Made by a program: the position numbers and the translations under genes
Shown here: piece after piece, positions 25,014 through 33,604 of the stretch
Numbering within the stretch: the stretch's first letter is position 1
Layout of the letters: the number at the start of each line of letters is the position of its first letter
Assembly (NCBI RefSeq): GCF_938023125.1
Contig: NZ_CALHDW010000003.1
Span: 1 to 64,000 of the forward strand
Source: an uncultured Porphyromonas sp.
GTDB lineage: Bacteria > Bacteroidota > Bacteroidia > Bacteroidales > Porphyromonadaceae
Direction of reading: 5' to 3'
Length of the DNA stretch: 64,000 nt
The notes under the pieces: model-generated
What the model was told of the DNA's origin: nothing
The model's input: only the letters and a program-made list of their open reading frames with translations
The model's database searches: none

Positions 25014-26627
25014 ATGGGAAACAAAACAACATCCACCCCCAAGCAACAAAGGGATGCACATGCTACCCAACATCACCTCTCCTCCTACGTGGCAAAGACC
25101 CTGTACGGATTGGAGGACGTACTAGCCGATGAACTAGAAGCCCTCGGGGCCTCTGATATAGAGATAGGTCGGCGTATGGTGCGTTTTAGAGGCGACAAGC
25201 GTATGCTATACCTTACTAACTACCGTTTGCGCACGGCTCTACGCATCCTCAAACCCATCTACGAGTTTAACTGCGAAAGCATCGAAGACCTCTACGAGAC
25301 CCTCCGCCAATTCGAGTGGAACCGGTACCTCCGATGCGACCAAACCTTCCTCATAGACCCTGTGGTTTTCTCCGATAGGTTCAGCAATAGTCGCTACGTG
25401 AGCTATCGAGTAAAAGATGCCATTGCGGACTACTTTGTAGCCAATACCCCCGATGGGAAACGCCCTTCGGTACGCATGGATACTCCCGACGTTCGCTTTA
25501 ATATTCACATTGCACAAAAGCATGTTACCCTCTCTTTGGATAGTTCGGGAGATAGCCTTCACAAACGTGGATACAAAGTAAAACAGACCCCGGCTCCACT
25601 CAGCGAAGTACTCGCTGCCGGTATCCTACTCAAAGCCGGATGGAAGGGGCAGTGCGACCTTATAGACCCGATGTGTGGTTCGGGCACCTTTGCCATCGAA
25701 GCAGCTCTGATTGCTCGAGGTGTGGCAGCAGGCGCATGGCGCACCAAATACGCCTTCGAAGAGTGGGCGGACTTTGATGCCGACCTTTGGCGAGAAGTAC
25801 AAGAAGACCCCAACTTCGAGACTCCTTTTGAGCACCACATCTACGCCAGCGATATAGCCAACGATGCCTATACGGTAACGAATGCCAACGTGCAGCACAT
25901 GGGATTGGGACACGACATTACCGTAGAGCTTCTAGCCATGCAGCGCCGTACGGCCCCCGAGGCTCCCGTGCTGATGGTACTCAACCCTCCCTATGGAGAG
26001 CGGCTCACTCGGTTCGATTTGGAGGCGCTCTATAGTATGATCGGCAGTGAACTCAAGCACAAATATGCCGGCTCTAAGGTTTGGATTATTGCCCCCAAGA
26101 ATAAGCTATTCAATGCGATTGGTCTGCGTCACTCCTCTCGCCTCGACTTGCTCAATGGCGACCTCGAGTGCGAACTAAGGAGCTACGAACTATTCGAGGG
26201 CAAGCGTGACGATTTCAAACGCGACCTAGCCGAGGGGAAAACACGCACGTATGCCCCCTCTCGCCCCTATCGAGAGCGCAAGCAAGAGCACACCCCTAGG
26301 GGGAGACGCCCCGAGAAGGAGCCATTTGAGGGCAAGCGTGACAATTTCAAGCGAGACCTAGGCGAAGGGAAACCACGCACGTATGCCTCCTCTCGCCCCT
26401 ACCGTGAGCGCAAGCAAGAGGACTCCCCCAGGGAGAGATACCCCGAGAAGGAGAGACCATTCAAAAGCAGCCCTCCCGAGATGGAAGAAAAGACACGTCG
26501 CCCCCGATTTGGAGGGAAAGGGCAACACGGCTCAAGAGGGCCCAAAGACAGATTCGGCAGACATGGGGACGAAGAGCGTCCCGCACGCAAGTCCCGCATC
26601 CAGGTCTTCGATGATAACAATCAATAG
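25014..26627 (+). CDS. THUMP-domain RNA methyltransferase (RlmL-like) with repeated basic tail
   Basis: A 537-residue class I SAM-dependent RNA methyltransferase. The order is a THUMP-type RNA-binding region (about residues 25-165), a Rossmann methyltransferase domain with SAM loop DPMCGSGTFAIEAALIA, and the catalytic NPPY at 324-327, which marks N-methylation of a nucleobase. It corresponds to the N-terminal half of E. coli RlmL (m2G2445 of 23S rRNA); the RlmK half is absent. The last ~145 residues are an Arg/Lys/Glu-rich low-complexity tail with a 44-residue repeat. The tail is probably disordered and may bind RNA. The start shares unusual sequence with the next gene's start. Confidence 0.88.
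   Translation: MGNKTTSTPKQQRDAHATQHHLSSYVAKTLYGLEDVLADELEALGASDIEIGRRMVRFRGDKRMLYLTNYRLRTALRILKPIYEFNCESIEDLYETLRQFEWNRYLRCDQTFLIDPVVFSDRFSNSRYVSYRVKDAIADYFVANTPDGKRPSVRMDTPDVRFNIHIAQKHVTLSLDSSGDSLHKRGYKVKQTPAPLSEVLAAGILLKAGWKGQCDLIDPMCGSGTFAIEAALIARGVAAGAWRTKYAFEEWADFDADLWREVQEDPNFETPFEHHIYASDIANDAYTVTNANVQHMGLGHDITVELLAMQRRTAPEAPVLMVLNPPYGERLTRFDLEALYSMIGSELKHKYAGSKVWIIAPKNKLFNAIGLRHSSRLDLLNGDLECELRSYELFEGKRDDFKRDLAEGKTRTYAPSRPYRERKQEHTPRGRRPEKEPFEGKRDNFKRDLGEGKPRTYASSRPYRERKQEDSPRERYPEKERPFKSSPPEMEEKTRRPRFGGKGQHGSRGPKDRFGRHGDEERPARKSRIQVFDDNNQ
26196..26459 (+). repeat. 132-bp tandem repeat in the RlmL-like gene tail
   Basis: Two imperfect 132-bp units begin at about 26196 and 26328. Each encodes a segment starting EGKRD(D/N)FKRDL and containing SRPYRERKQE and PEKE. 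The reading frame is kept, and many differences between the units are synonymous or conservative. Confidence 0.85.
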
Positions 26628-26652
26628 AAAAAACAAACGATTATATAAGTAT

Positions 26653-28869
26653 ATGGGAAATAAAACTCTACATACCCTACTTCTCAGCTTCCTGCTTGCC
26701 GGGAGTTCGCTTTACGGCCACGCACAAGATGCCCAAGGGCTCTATAGTCTGGAGGAGGTAACCCCGGGAGGGCAAAAGTTCTTCAGCAACTACTACCCCA
26801 AGTACATCCCTCGCTTGCAATGGATAGGCGATCGTTGTACCTATCTAGAGGGGAATAAACTAATGGAAAGCAATGCCAAAGAGCAAAACCCCAAGGTATT
26901 ACTTACTACTAGTGAGCTACAAAACCTCATCACGGGAGAAGATCTCCTACACATGTATCATGGGCAACTACCCCATTACTACCCCATCGAGGGACAGCCT
27001 TCTCTCCTTGCGGTGCAAACATGGCGTGCCATCTATATTATTGATCTTTCTCAGAAAAAACTTCTTCGCAGCCTTTCGCTCCAAAACGAAGAGGATACTG
27101 CCGACGAACTTGTAGAGCTATCGCCCGATGCCAAGTGGCTTATCGCAAAAAGCAGCGACGGCACTCTGTACATGCAACAACTCGAAGAGGCGGGGAGCAA
27201 CAAGCCTACACAGCGTCTCGTTATTGCCCAAAACGAAGGGAACTCTATCGTCTACGGAGAGTCTGTCCATCAGCGTGAGTTTGGTATCGAGAAGGGGATC
27301 TTCTGGAGCCCCGATGGCAGCAAAGTTGCCTTCTACCGCATGGATCAATCCATGGTAGCTCCCTATCCTTTGGTAGACATCGCCCCACACAAGGCAAAAG
27401 AGGTACCTGTACGCTATCCCATGGCGGGCGAGCCTTCGCACCACGTTACCCTTGGGGTCTTCGATCGTACCACGAGGCAAACGGTCTACATGCAAACGGG
27501 TGGCGACCCCGAACACTACCTCACGAACATTGCTTGGGACCCCGACAATCGTTCGCTCTACATTGCCGAAGTGAATCGAGGACAGAACCACAACGAAGTC
27601 AATCGCTACGACGCTCAATCGGGAGCCAGGCTTGCCACTCTGTTTGTGGAGGATGACCCCAAATACATTGAGCCGCAGTCTCCCATGATCTTCCTCCCTG
27701 CCAACGATGGGCGTTACCTCTGGCTCTCTCGCAAAGATGGCTACAACCATTTCTATCTTGGCTCTACCCGTAAAGCAAACTCTCTACAACAAATCACCCG
27801 AGGCGAGTGGGAAGTGACCGAATTCAAGGGCTTCTCTCAAGACGGCAAGACCATCTTTTTTGAGGCAACAGCCGCTTCACCTCTAGAGACTCACCTCTAC
27901 AGCATCGGCATTAATGGCAAAAATTTTGTAGATCTAACCCCCATAGAGGGCGTGCACCGCACAAGCCTCAACGCCTCTAAGACAGCGTTTATAGACACCT
28001 ATTCGTCCCCTACGACACCTCGCATCAGCCGCATTGTGAGCACCAAGGGTAAGGAAGAAAAACAACTACTCAAAGCGGAGGATCCGACAAAGAATGCCGT
28101 TATGCCCGAGATTACACTAGGAACCCTAACGGCACGGGATGGCAAGACCACACTGCACTATCGCCTCCTCAAACCGATCAACTTCGACCCGAACAAAAAG
28201 TATCCGACCATCATTTACGTTTATGGCGGTCCACACGCTCAACTTGTGACCAAAGACTGGTTGGCCGGAGCCGGTGGCTGGGATGTGTATATGGCACAGC
28301 AGGGCTACGTCGTCTTCACCCTCGACAATAGAGGGAGTGCTCGCCGTGGGCGCGACTTTGAGCAGGTGATTCACCGCCAAGTAGGAACGGCCGAGATGGA
28401 CGACCAGATGCGCGGAGTAGAGTTTCTACAGCAGCAACCCTGGGTAGATACCGAGCGTATAGGCGTCTACGGATGGAGCTTTGGAGGCTTTATGACGACC
28501 AACCTAATGCTCACCCATAGCGATGTTTTCAAGGTAGGTGTAGCAGGCGGACCCGTAATAGACTGGAGCCGTTACGAAGTAATGTACGGCGAACGCTACA
28601 ACGATACTCCACAAGAAAACCCCGAAGGGTACAAGAAAAACGACCTCACGCGCCGTGCCGGCGATCTCAAGGGGCGCCTCCTTCTTATCCACGGCACCAT
28701 GGACAATGTGGTACTCTGGCAGCATGCTCAAGCCTTTGTACAAGCATGTATCAACCAGCATACCTACCCCGATTGTATGTACTATCCGGGGCATGAGCAC
28801 AACGTTATGGGTAAGGATCGTGTACACCTCAACCAAACAATCACAAGATACTTCCAAGATCATCTATGA
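26653..28869 (+). CDS. ptpA: Prolyl tripeptidyl peptidase (S9B family)
   Basis: A 738-residue secreted serine peptidase that removes tripeptides after proline. The ATG at 26653 gives MGNKTLHTLLLSFLLAGSSL plus a signal peptide (cleavage near GHAQ); the longer frame upstream overlaps rlmL and is rejected. A beta-propeller (about 40-480) precedes the alpha/beta-hydrolase domain. The triad is S609 in GWSFGG, D684 in HGTMDN and H716 in GHEHNV; the spacings of 75 and 32 equal those of P. gingivalis PtpA. HQREFGIEKG and YYGGPHAQLV-like blocks also match. The motif is GWSFGG where the P. gingivalis enzyme, as I recall it, has GWSYGG. Peptide feeding fits an asaccharolytic lifestyle. The stop overlaps purD by 4 bp. 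Confidence 0.93.
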   Translation: MGNKTLHTLLLSFLLAGSSLYGHAQDAQGLYSLEEVTPGGQKFFSNYYPKYIPRLQWIGDRCTYLEGNKLMESNAKEQNPKVLLTTSELQNLITGEDLLHMYHGQLPHYYPIEGQPSLLAVQTWRAIYIIDLSQKKLLRSLSLQNEEDTADELVELSPDAKWLIAKSSDGTLYMQQLEEAGSNKPTQRLVIAQNEGNSIVYGESVHQREFGIEKGIFWSPDGSKVAFYRMDQSMVAPYPLVDIAPHKAKEVPVRYPMAGEPSHHVTLGVFDRTTRQTVYMQTGGDPEHYLTNIAWDPDNRSLYIAEVNRGQNHNEVNRYDAQSGARLATLFVEDDPKYIEPQSPMIFLPANDGRYLWLSRKDGYNHFYLGSTRKANSLQQITRGEWEVTEFKGFSQDGKTIFFEATAASPLETHLYSIGINGKNFVDLTPIEGVHRTSLNASKTAFIDTYSSPTTPRISRIVSTKGKEEKQLLKAEDPTKNAVMPEITLGTLTARDGKTTLHYRLLKPINFDPNKKYPTIIYVYGGPHAQLVTKDWLAGAGGWDVYMAQQGYVVFTLDNRGSARRGRDFEQVIHRQVGTAEMDDQMRGVEFLQQQPWVDTERIGVYGWSFGGFMTTNLMLTHSDVFKVGVAGGPVIDWSRYEVMYGERYNDTPQENPEGYKKNDLTRRAGDLKGRLLLIHGTMDNVVLWQHAQAFVQACINQHTYPDCMYYPGHEHNVMGKDRVHLNQTITRYFQDHL

Positions 28870-30236
28870 GCAAGATATATTATATCCCACAAGATGAGGA
28901 GCAAAAAGACATCCTCCAATTAGATTCGATCATGCAAGAAAAGCGAGCCACCGAACGCCTCACCGTGCTGCTCTTAGGCTCCGGAGGACGCGAGTCTGCC
29001 ATGGCATGGCGCATTGCCACCTCTCCCGAGGTAGATCAGCTTTACCTTGCTCCGGGCAACGGAGGTAGCGAAAACTACGGCATCAATGTACCCGAACTCT
29101 CGGGCAAAGACTTTGACGCCATCGCCGACTTTATTGCAAGTCATGGGGTCAACCTCTTGGTCTCGGGACCCGAAGAACCCCTTGTACAGGGTATTGCCGA
29201 CTATTTTGCCGAGCGCAAACAAGACTTTCCCCTCCTCAAAGTGGTAGGTCCTAACGCCCAAGGCGCACAGCTAGAGGGGAGCAAAGACTTTAGCAAAGCC
29301 TTTATGCAACGCTATGGTATCCCCACAGCGGGCTACCGCACCTTTGGAGCAGGCGAAAAGGATAAGGCCGTTGCCTACCTACAGACTCTTCGCCCACCCT
29401 TCGTACTCAAAGCCGATGGTTTAGCAGCAGGTAAAGGGGTACTGATTGTGCCCACTCTAGAGGAGGCTGCCGAAGGCTTCGACAACCTAGCCGAAGGCCA
29501 TTGGGGCACCAAGGGGCAAAAGATCGTTATCGAAGAGTTCTTACAAGGCATCGAGTGCTCCGTATTTGTAGCTACCGATGGAGTCAATTACAAGGTACTC
29601 CCTGCAGCAAAAGACTACAAACGCATTGGAGATGGCGACACCGGCCCCAATACGGGAGGGATGGGCTCTGTTAGCCCTGTGCCTTTTGCCGACGAGGCTT
29701 TTATGGAAAAGGTGCGTCAACGCATCATCGAACCCACCCTACAAGGGCTGCAAGATGAAAAGATAGAGTACCGTGGATTTATCTTCCTCGGGCTGATGAA
29801 TGTAGGAGGTGATCCCTATGTTATTGAGTATAATTGCCGCCTGGGCGACCCCGAGACGGAGACCGTAATGCTACGCATCTCTAGCGACGTGGCACTCCTC
29901 CTTAAGGCTATAGCAAGCGGCACGCTCGACGAATACACACTCACAGAAGACCCGCGCCCTGCAGCCAGCGTAATGCTCGTCTCCCGTGGTTACCCCGGAA
30001 GTTATAAAAAGGGTTATGAGATTACCCTCCCCGATCCTCCCCACGACACCTGCCTCTTCCATGCCGGCACGCGCAAACTAGATGGCAAAGTCGTAACCGA
30101 TGGCGGGCGAGTACTCTCTGTAAGCTCGTATGGCGCCACTCCCGAGGCTGCCCTTAAGCGATGCTATGCCATAGCTCAGCAGGTACTCTTCGAAGGAAAG
30201 AACTACCGCCACGATATCGGGCAAGATCTTCTCTAA
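28866..30236 (+). CDS. purD: Phosphoribosylamine--glycine ligase (GAR synthetase)
   Basis: A 456-residue ATP-grasp enzyme for the second step of purine synthesis. The N-terminal LLLGSGGRESAMAWR loop, SGPEEPLVQGI, the ATP-grasp core (PFVLKADGLAAGKGV, IEEFLQGIECSVF) and NTGGMGSVSP identify it. The first 22 residues (MSKIYYIPQDEEQKDILQLD...) are an extension relative to usual PurD. The ATG at 28866 overlaps ptpA in an ATGA arrangement, which supports it; an internal ATG at 28932 would give a more standard N-terminus. A strong hairpin terminator follows the stop. Confidence 0.94.
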   Translation: MSKIYYIPQDEEQKDILQLDSIMQEKRATERLTVLLLGSGGRESAMAWRIATSPEVDQLYLAPGNGGSENYGINVPELSGKDFDAIADFIASHGVNLLVSGPEEPLVQGIADYFAERKQDFPLLKVVGPNAQGAQLEGSKDFSKAFMQRYGIPTAGYRTFGAGEKDKAVAYLQTLRPPFVLKADGLAAGKGVLIVPTLEEAAEGFDNLAEGHWGTKGQKIVIEEFLQGIECSVFVATDGVNYKVLPAAKDYKRIGDGDTGPNTGGMGSVSPVPFADEAFMEKVRQRIIEPTLQGLQDEKIEYRGFIFLGLMNVGGDPYVIEYNCRLGDPETETVMLRISSDVALLLKAIASGTLDEYTLTEDPRPAASVMLVSRGYPGSYKKGYEITLPDPPHDTCLFHAGTRKLDGKVVTDGGRVLSVSSYGATPEAALKRCYAIAQQVLFEGKNYRHDIGQDLL

Positions 30237-30250
30237 ACATGGTATAAAGT

Positions 30251-30291
30251 GTTCCTATCCCCCATTCAACAAGCAACGTGGGGATAGGAAC
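30251..30291 (+). terminator. Terminator after purD
   Basis: A perfect 12-bp stem (GTTCCTATCCCC at 30251-30262 with GGGGATAGGAAC at 30280-30291) is followed by GTTTTA. It lies 14 bp after the purD stop. Confidence 0.8.
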
Positions 30292-30372
30292 GTTTTACAT
30301 TAATCCCAAGCTGCTCTCTAGCACTCGCACTCCAAACCTCTACTCCGGATTGCTGCCCTCATCTTCCTTTAG

Positions 30373-31353
30373 ATGCAATACAACACCTCTCCCTCCCCCG
30401 GCAAAATGCGAGGAGCTTTGCCACTCTCCCTTCTCCTAATCCTAGGGGAGGCCGCAGCTATCATCCCTCTTTTTAGCCCCTCGCAGTTCTCCTTTTGGAT
30501 GCTCGAGGCCCCCATAGAAGTACCCGTATGGGCTCTACCCTTAGGGGCGAGTTTACTCATCATCCTTGCATGTCTACTGCTACGATTTCTTGCCAATAGC
30601 TTTGTTCTCTATGAAGAAGAAGACCGCCACTGGAGCACCCTGCTCACCACTCTTCTCTTCCTACTCTACCCCTTTGCATGGAGCTCTGGCTCGGTGCTAC
30701 TCTCCCTATTGCCCTATCTCGGGATTCTCTTCAGTCTCTACAATAGTTATCGCCACTCCGATCATCCCCTAGATCTCACAACAGCCGGTGTGTTTATGGG
30801 CTTGGGAGTCTTGCTCTATCCCCCATTTATAGCCCTTCTACCCCTCACCCTTTTTACGGCCATCGACCTCCGAGCTCTCTCTTTGCGTAGCAGTATCGGA
30901 TTTTTCTTGGGGCTTATCAGCACCTTCATTATTGCCACTCCTATTGCATTATACAGCGAGAGTCTCCCCCATATACAAGGGGCGCTACAAGAGATCTTCA
31001 CGCCTCACCCCATCTGGCAAGAGGGCAATATGCTCCCCCCACTCCCCCTCACGGCCGTGATTATGAGCACCTCTCTCTATGTCATTGCGATACTGTTTGG
31101 AGTAATACGCCTTGGCGAAAAAAAAGTGCGAGTACGCCAGCTTATGGCAGCACAGATGCGCCCGGCTCTGATGCTTCCCCTAGGGATTTTCTACTCACAA
31201 CACCTTGTCGGGCTCTCCATCCTGAGCCTTATCCCCACAGCTATGGTAATGGCTCTCGCCTTTCCGGCCCGTGAGCGAAAGATGCGCTCCTTCTGGCTCA
31301 TTGTACTCCTCCTTAGCCTCCTTGTTATTTGGAGTATACCTTTTTTCACATAA
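30373..31353 (+). CDS. Polytopic membrane protein, function unknown
   Basis: A 326-residue protein with about eight to ten hydrophobic segments and short polar loops, rich in Leu, Pro and Ser. No conserved catalytic motif is visible. It resembles the DUF6427-type membrane proteins of Bacteroidales in size and topology, but I cannot confirm this by eye. It stands alone after the purD terminator. The ATG at 30373 is the first in frame after the last upstream stop, and no TAnnTTTG box is seen. Confidence 0.7.
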   Translation: MQYNTSPSPGKMRGALPLSLLLILGEAAAIIPLFSPSQFSFWMLEAPIEVPVWALPLGASLLIILACLLLRFLANSFVLYEEEDRHWSTLLTTLLFLLYPFAWSSGSVLLSLLPYLGILFSLYNSYRHSDHPLDLTTAGVFMGLGVLLYPPFIALLPLTLFTAIDLRALSLRSSIGFFLGLISTFIIATPIALYSESLPHIQGALQEIFTPHPIWQEGNMLPPLPLTAVIMSTSLYVIAILFGVIRLGEKKVRVRQLMAAQMRPALMLPLGIFYSQHLVGLSILSLIPTAMVMALAFPARERKMRSFWLIVLLLSLLVIWSIPFFT

Positions 31354-31435
31354 CATCTTCCCTCCTATTTGCTAAAAACCTCGCTTGCAGGTAGGCCACC
31401 ACAAGGAACAACGATGGCAATTCCACGCAAAATTG

Positions 31436-31443
31436 TACCTTTG
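31436..31443 (+). promoter_or_regulatory. TAnnTTTG box upstream of the glucosaminidase gene
   Basis: TACCTTTG lies 24 bp before the ATG and fits the Bacteroidetes -7 consensus. It may start the transcript that runs on through purM, prfA and pyrF. Confidence 0.6.
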
Positions 31444-31467
31444 TAGAAATAAGATACAAAATAGGCA

Positions 31468-32421
31468 ATGCGGGCAAATCAGATATTCCGTGGGACCATA
31501 GTACTACTATTCTCCCTTTTCACTTTACCATCTCTGTATGGTCAGCGCATGAATGCCGCCTATCAAGCCTACATCCATAAGTATGCCGATGAAGCGATAC
31601 ACCAGATGAAGCGGCACAAAATCCCGGCAAGTATCACGATAGCACAAGGATTGCTCGAATCGAATGCAGGTGCTAGCATGCTGTCAAGCGTGCACAACAA
31701 TCACTTTGGCATCAAGTGCCACAAGACTTGGCAAGGCAACCGAGCCTATCAAGACGACGATGAAAAAGGCGAATGCTTCCGCAGCTACGACTCTCCGTTA
31801 GACTCCTATACCGACCACTCTTACTTCTTGCAACAGCCCCGCTATAGGCCTCTATTCCAGCTTGCAATAGATGATTATAAAGGATGGGCCAAGGGGCTAC
31901 AAAAGTGTGGTTACGCTACCGACAAGGGATATGCCAATAAACTTATCGCCCTTGTAGAGCTCTATAGTTTGTACGAGCTAGACCGAGAGGAGATCCCCTC
32001 GTGGCCAACTGGGAAGGTATCGTCACCCGCACCTTCCCCCGAGAAGAAGCGAGAAAAACAAACAACGTCTAGGGCTCCCCTAAAGAGAACTCTGTACAAC
32101 TGCTATGGTCTCGAGTACGTATTGGCAGAGAGTGGAGACTCATTTGCAACGATAGCTCGCGATGTAAACATGGACGAAGAAAGCCTAGCCTCCTTCAACG
32201 ATGCCACTATAGACTTCCCCCTCAAAAAGGGAGATGTGATATATCTACAACGCAAAAACAAACGTGGAGAAAGCACTCCGGATCATGTAGTGAGCGTGGG
32301 AGAATCGATGCACAGCATCTCTCAGCTCTACGGCATTCGCATAGAGTATCTCTACAAAATCAATGGTTTAGACATAGAGAGTTACGTACCTCTAGAGGGA
32401 GATGTACTCCGGCTTTGGTAA
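31468..32421 (+). CDS. Secreted glucosaminidase (GH73) with LysM-like repeats
   Basis: A 317-residue cell-wall hydrolase. After a signal peptide (cleavage near SLYGQ) the GH73/FlgJ-like domain (about residues 30-175) has the catalytic Glu candidate E64 in AQGLLESNAG, then NNHFGIKC, FRSYDSPLDSYTDHS and YATDKGYANKLI, all typical. A linker rich in Pro, Ser and Lys follows, then two LysM-like segments (about 205-260 and 268-316) that bind peptidoglycan. It cleaves the glycan strand and probably acts in cell separation or wall turnover. The next gene's ATG lies 16 bp after its stop. Confidence 0.9.
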   Translation: MRANQIFRGTIVLLFSLFTLPSLYGQRMNAAYQAYIHKYADEAIHQMKRHKIPASITIAQGLLESNAGASMLSSVHNNHFGIKCHKTWQGNRAYQDDDEKGECFRSYDSPLDSYTDHSYFLQQPRYRPLFQLAIDDYKGWAKGLQKCGYATDKGYANKLIALVELYSLYELDREEIPSWPTGKVSSPAPSPEKKREKQTTSRAPLKRTLYNCYGLEYVLAESGDSFATIARDVNMDEESLASFNDATIDFPLKKGDVIYLQRKNKRGESTPDHVVSVGESMHSISQLYGIRIEYLYKINGLDIESYVPLEGDVLRLW

Positions 32422-32437
32422 AACGACAATAAGCACT

Positions 32438-33604
32438 ATGAGCAACGAACGATATATGCAGCGTGGCGTCTCTGCCAGTAAAGAAGACGTACACAATGCA
32501 ATTAAAAATGTAGACAAGGGGCTATACCCTCAAGCTTTTTGCAAGATCATCCCCGACCTCCTAGGCGGAGACCCCAACTATTGCAACCTAATGCATGCCG
32601 ATGGAGCCGGTACAAAGTCTTCCCTTGCTTACATCTATTGGCGTGAAACCGGCGACCTCTCCGTTTGGAAAGGGATAGCCCAAGACGCCCTCGTAATGAA
32701 CCTCGACGACCTCCTCTGCGTAGGAGCCACCGACAATATATTGCTCTCCTCCACCATTGGGCGCAACAAGTCTCTCATCCCGGGAGAAGTGATTGCGGAA
32801 ATCATCAATGGCACAGAGGAGCTCTTGGAGAGCCTTCGAAAGTTGGGTGTAGGCATCTACTCCACAGGGGGAGAAACAGCCGATGTGGGCGACCTCGTAC
32901 GTACCATTATAGTGGATAGCACTGTGACTTGCCGCATGCGTCGCAGTGATGTCATAGACAATGCTCGCATTGCCGCTGGAGACGTAATCGTAGGCCTTGC
33001 CTCCTATGGACAGGCCACCTACGAGCATCAATACAACGGCGGGATGGGGAGCAATGGGCTCACCTCGGCTCGTCACGACGTCTTAGGGAAATACCTTGCA
33101 GAGCGATTCCCCGAGAGCTTCGATGCATCCATTCCTCAAGATCTCATCTACAGCGGCTCTCGCACCCTCCTAGAACCTGTGGAGGATACACCTCTTAATA
33201 TGGGACAATTGATACTCTCTCCGACTCGCACCTATGCTCCCGTAGTGGCAGCAGTACTCCGTGAGCTTCGCCCCCAAATACATGGTATGGTACATTGTAC
33301 CGGAGGTGCACAGACCAAGGTACTCCACTTTGTTCGAGGGAAACATGTGGTAAAAGACAATCTTCTGCCCGTACCCCCACTCTTCCGCATCATTGCAGAG
33401 GAGAGCGGAGCCTCGGGAGAAGAGCTCTATAAAGTATTCAACATGGGCCATCGCTTAGAGTTCTACCTACCTCAGGAGGTGGCCAGCGATGTTATCGCCA
33501 TCAGTCAGAGCTTCGGCATCGAAGCCCAGATAATAGGGCATGTAGAAGACGCGGCAACGAATAGTCTCACCATCCAATCGCCCTATGGCACTCTACGCTA
33601 TTAA
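32438..33604 (+). CDS. purM: Phosphoribosylformylglycinamidine cyclo-ligase (AIR synthetase)
   Basis: A 388-residue enzyme that closes the imidazole ring in purine synthesis. HADGAGTKSSLAYIYWRETGD with a following LVMNLDDLLCVGA is the PurM nucleotide-binding signature, and ISTGGETADVGDLV-type sequence follows. I take the ATG at 32438 (MSNERYMQRGVSASKEDV); an in-frame ATG at 32402 lies inside the preceding gene. The stop codon abuts prfA directly. The chain is somewhat longer than the E. coli enzyme, as is common in Bacteroidetes. Confidence 0.93.
   Translation: MSNERYMQRGVSASKEDVHNAIKNVDKGLYPQAFCKIIPDLLGGDPNYCNLMHADGAGTKSSLAYIYWRETGDLSVWKGIAQDALVMNLDDLLCVGATDNILLSSTIGRNKSLIPGEVIAEIINGTEELLESLRKLGVGIYSTGGETADVGDLVRTIIVDSTVTCRMRRSDVIDNARIAAGDVIVGLASYGQATYEHQYNGGMGSNGLTSARHDVLGKYLAERFPESFDASIPQDLIYSGSRTLLEPVEDTPLNMGQLILSPTRTYAPVVAAVLRELRPQIHGMVHCTGGAQTKVLHFVRGKHVVKDNLLPVPPLFRIIAEESGASGEELYKVFNMGHRLEFYLPQEVASDVIAISQSFGIEAQIIGHVEDAATNSLTIQSPYGTLRY

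Noticed and set aside
26383..26652. Longer N-terminus for ptpA
   Set aside because: It would lie entirely in another frame of the rlmL-like tail. The internal ATG at 26653 is followed directly by a normal signal peptide.
27118..27750. 210-codon minus-strand frame opposite ptpA
   Set aside because: Shadow of the ptpA reading frame; composition-driven and without motifs.
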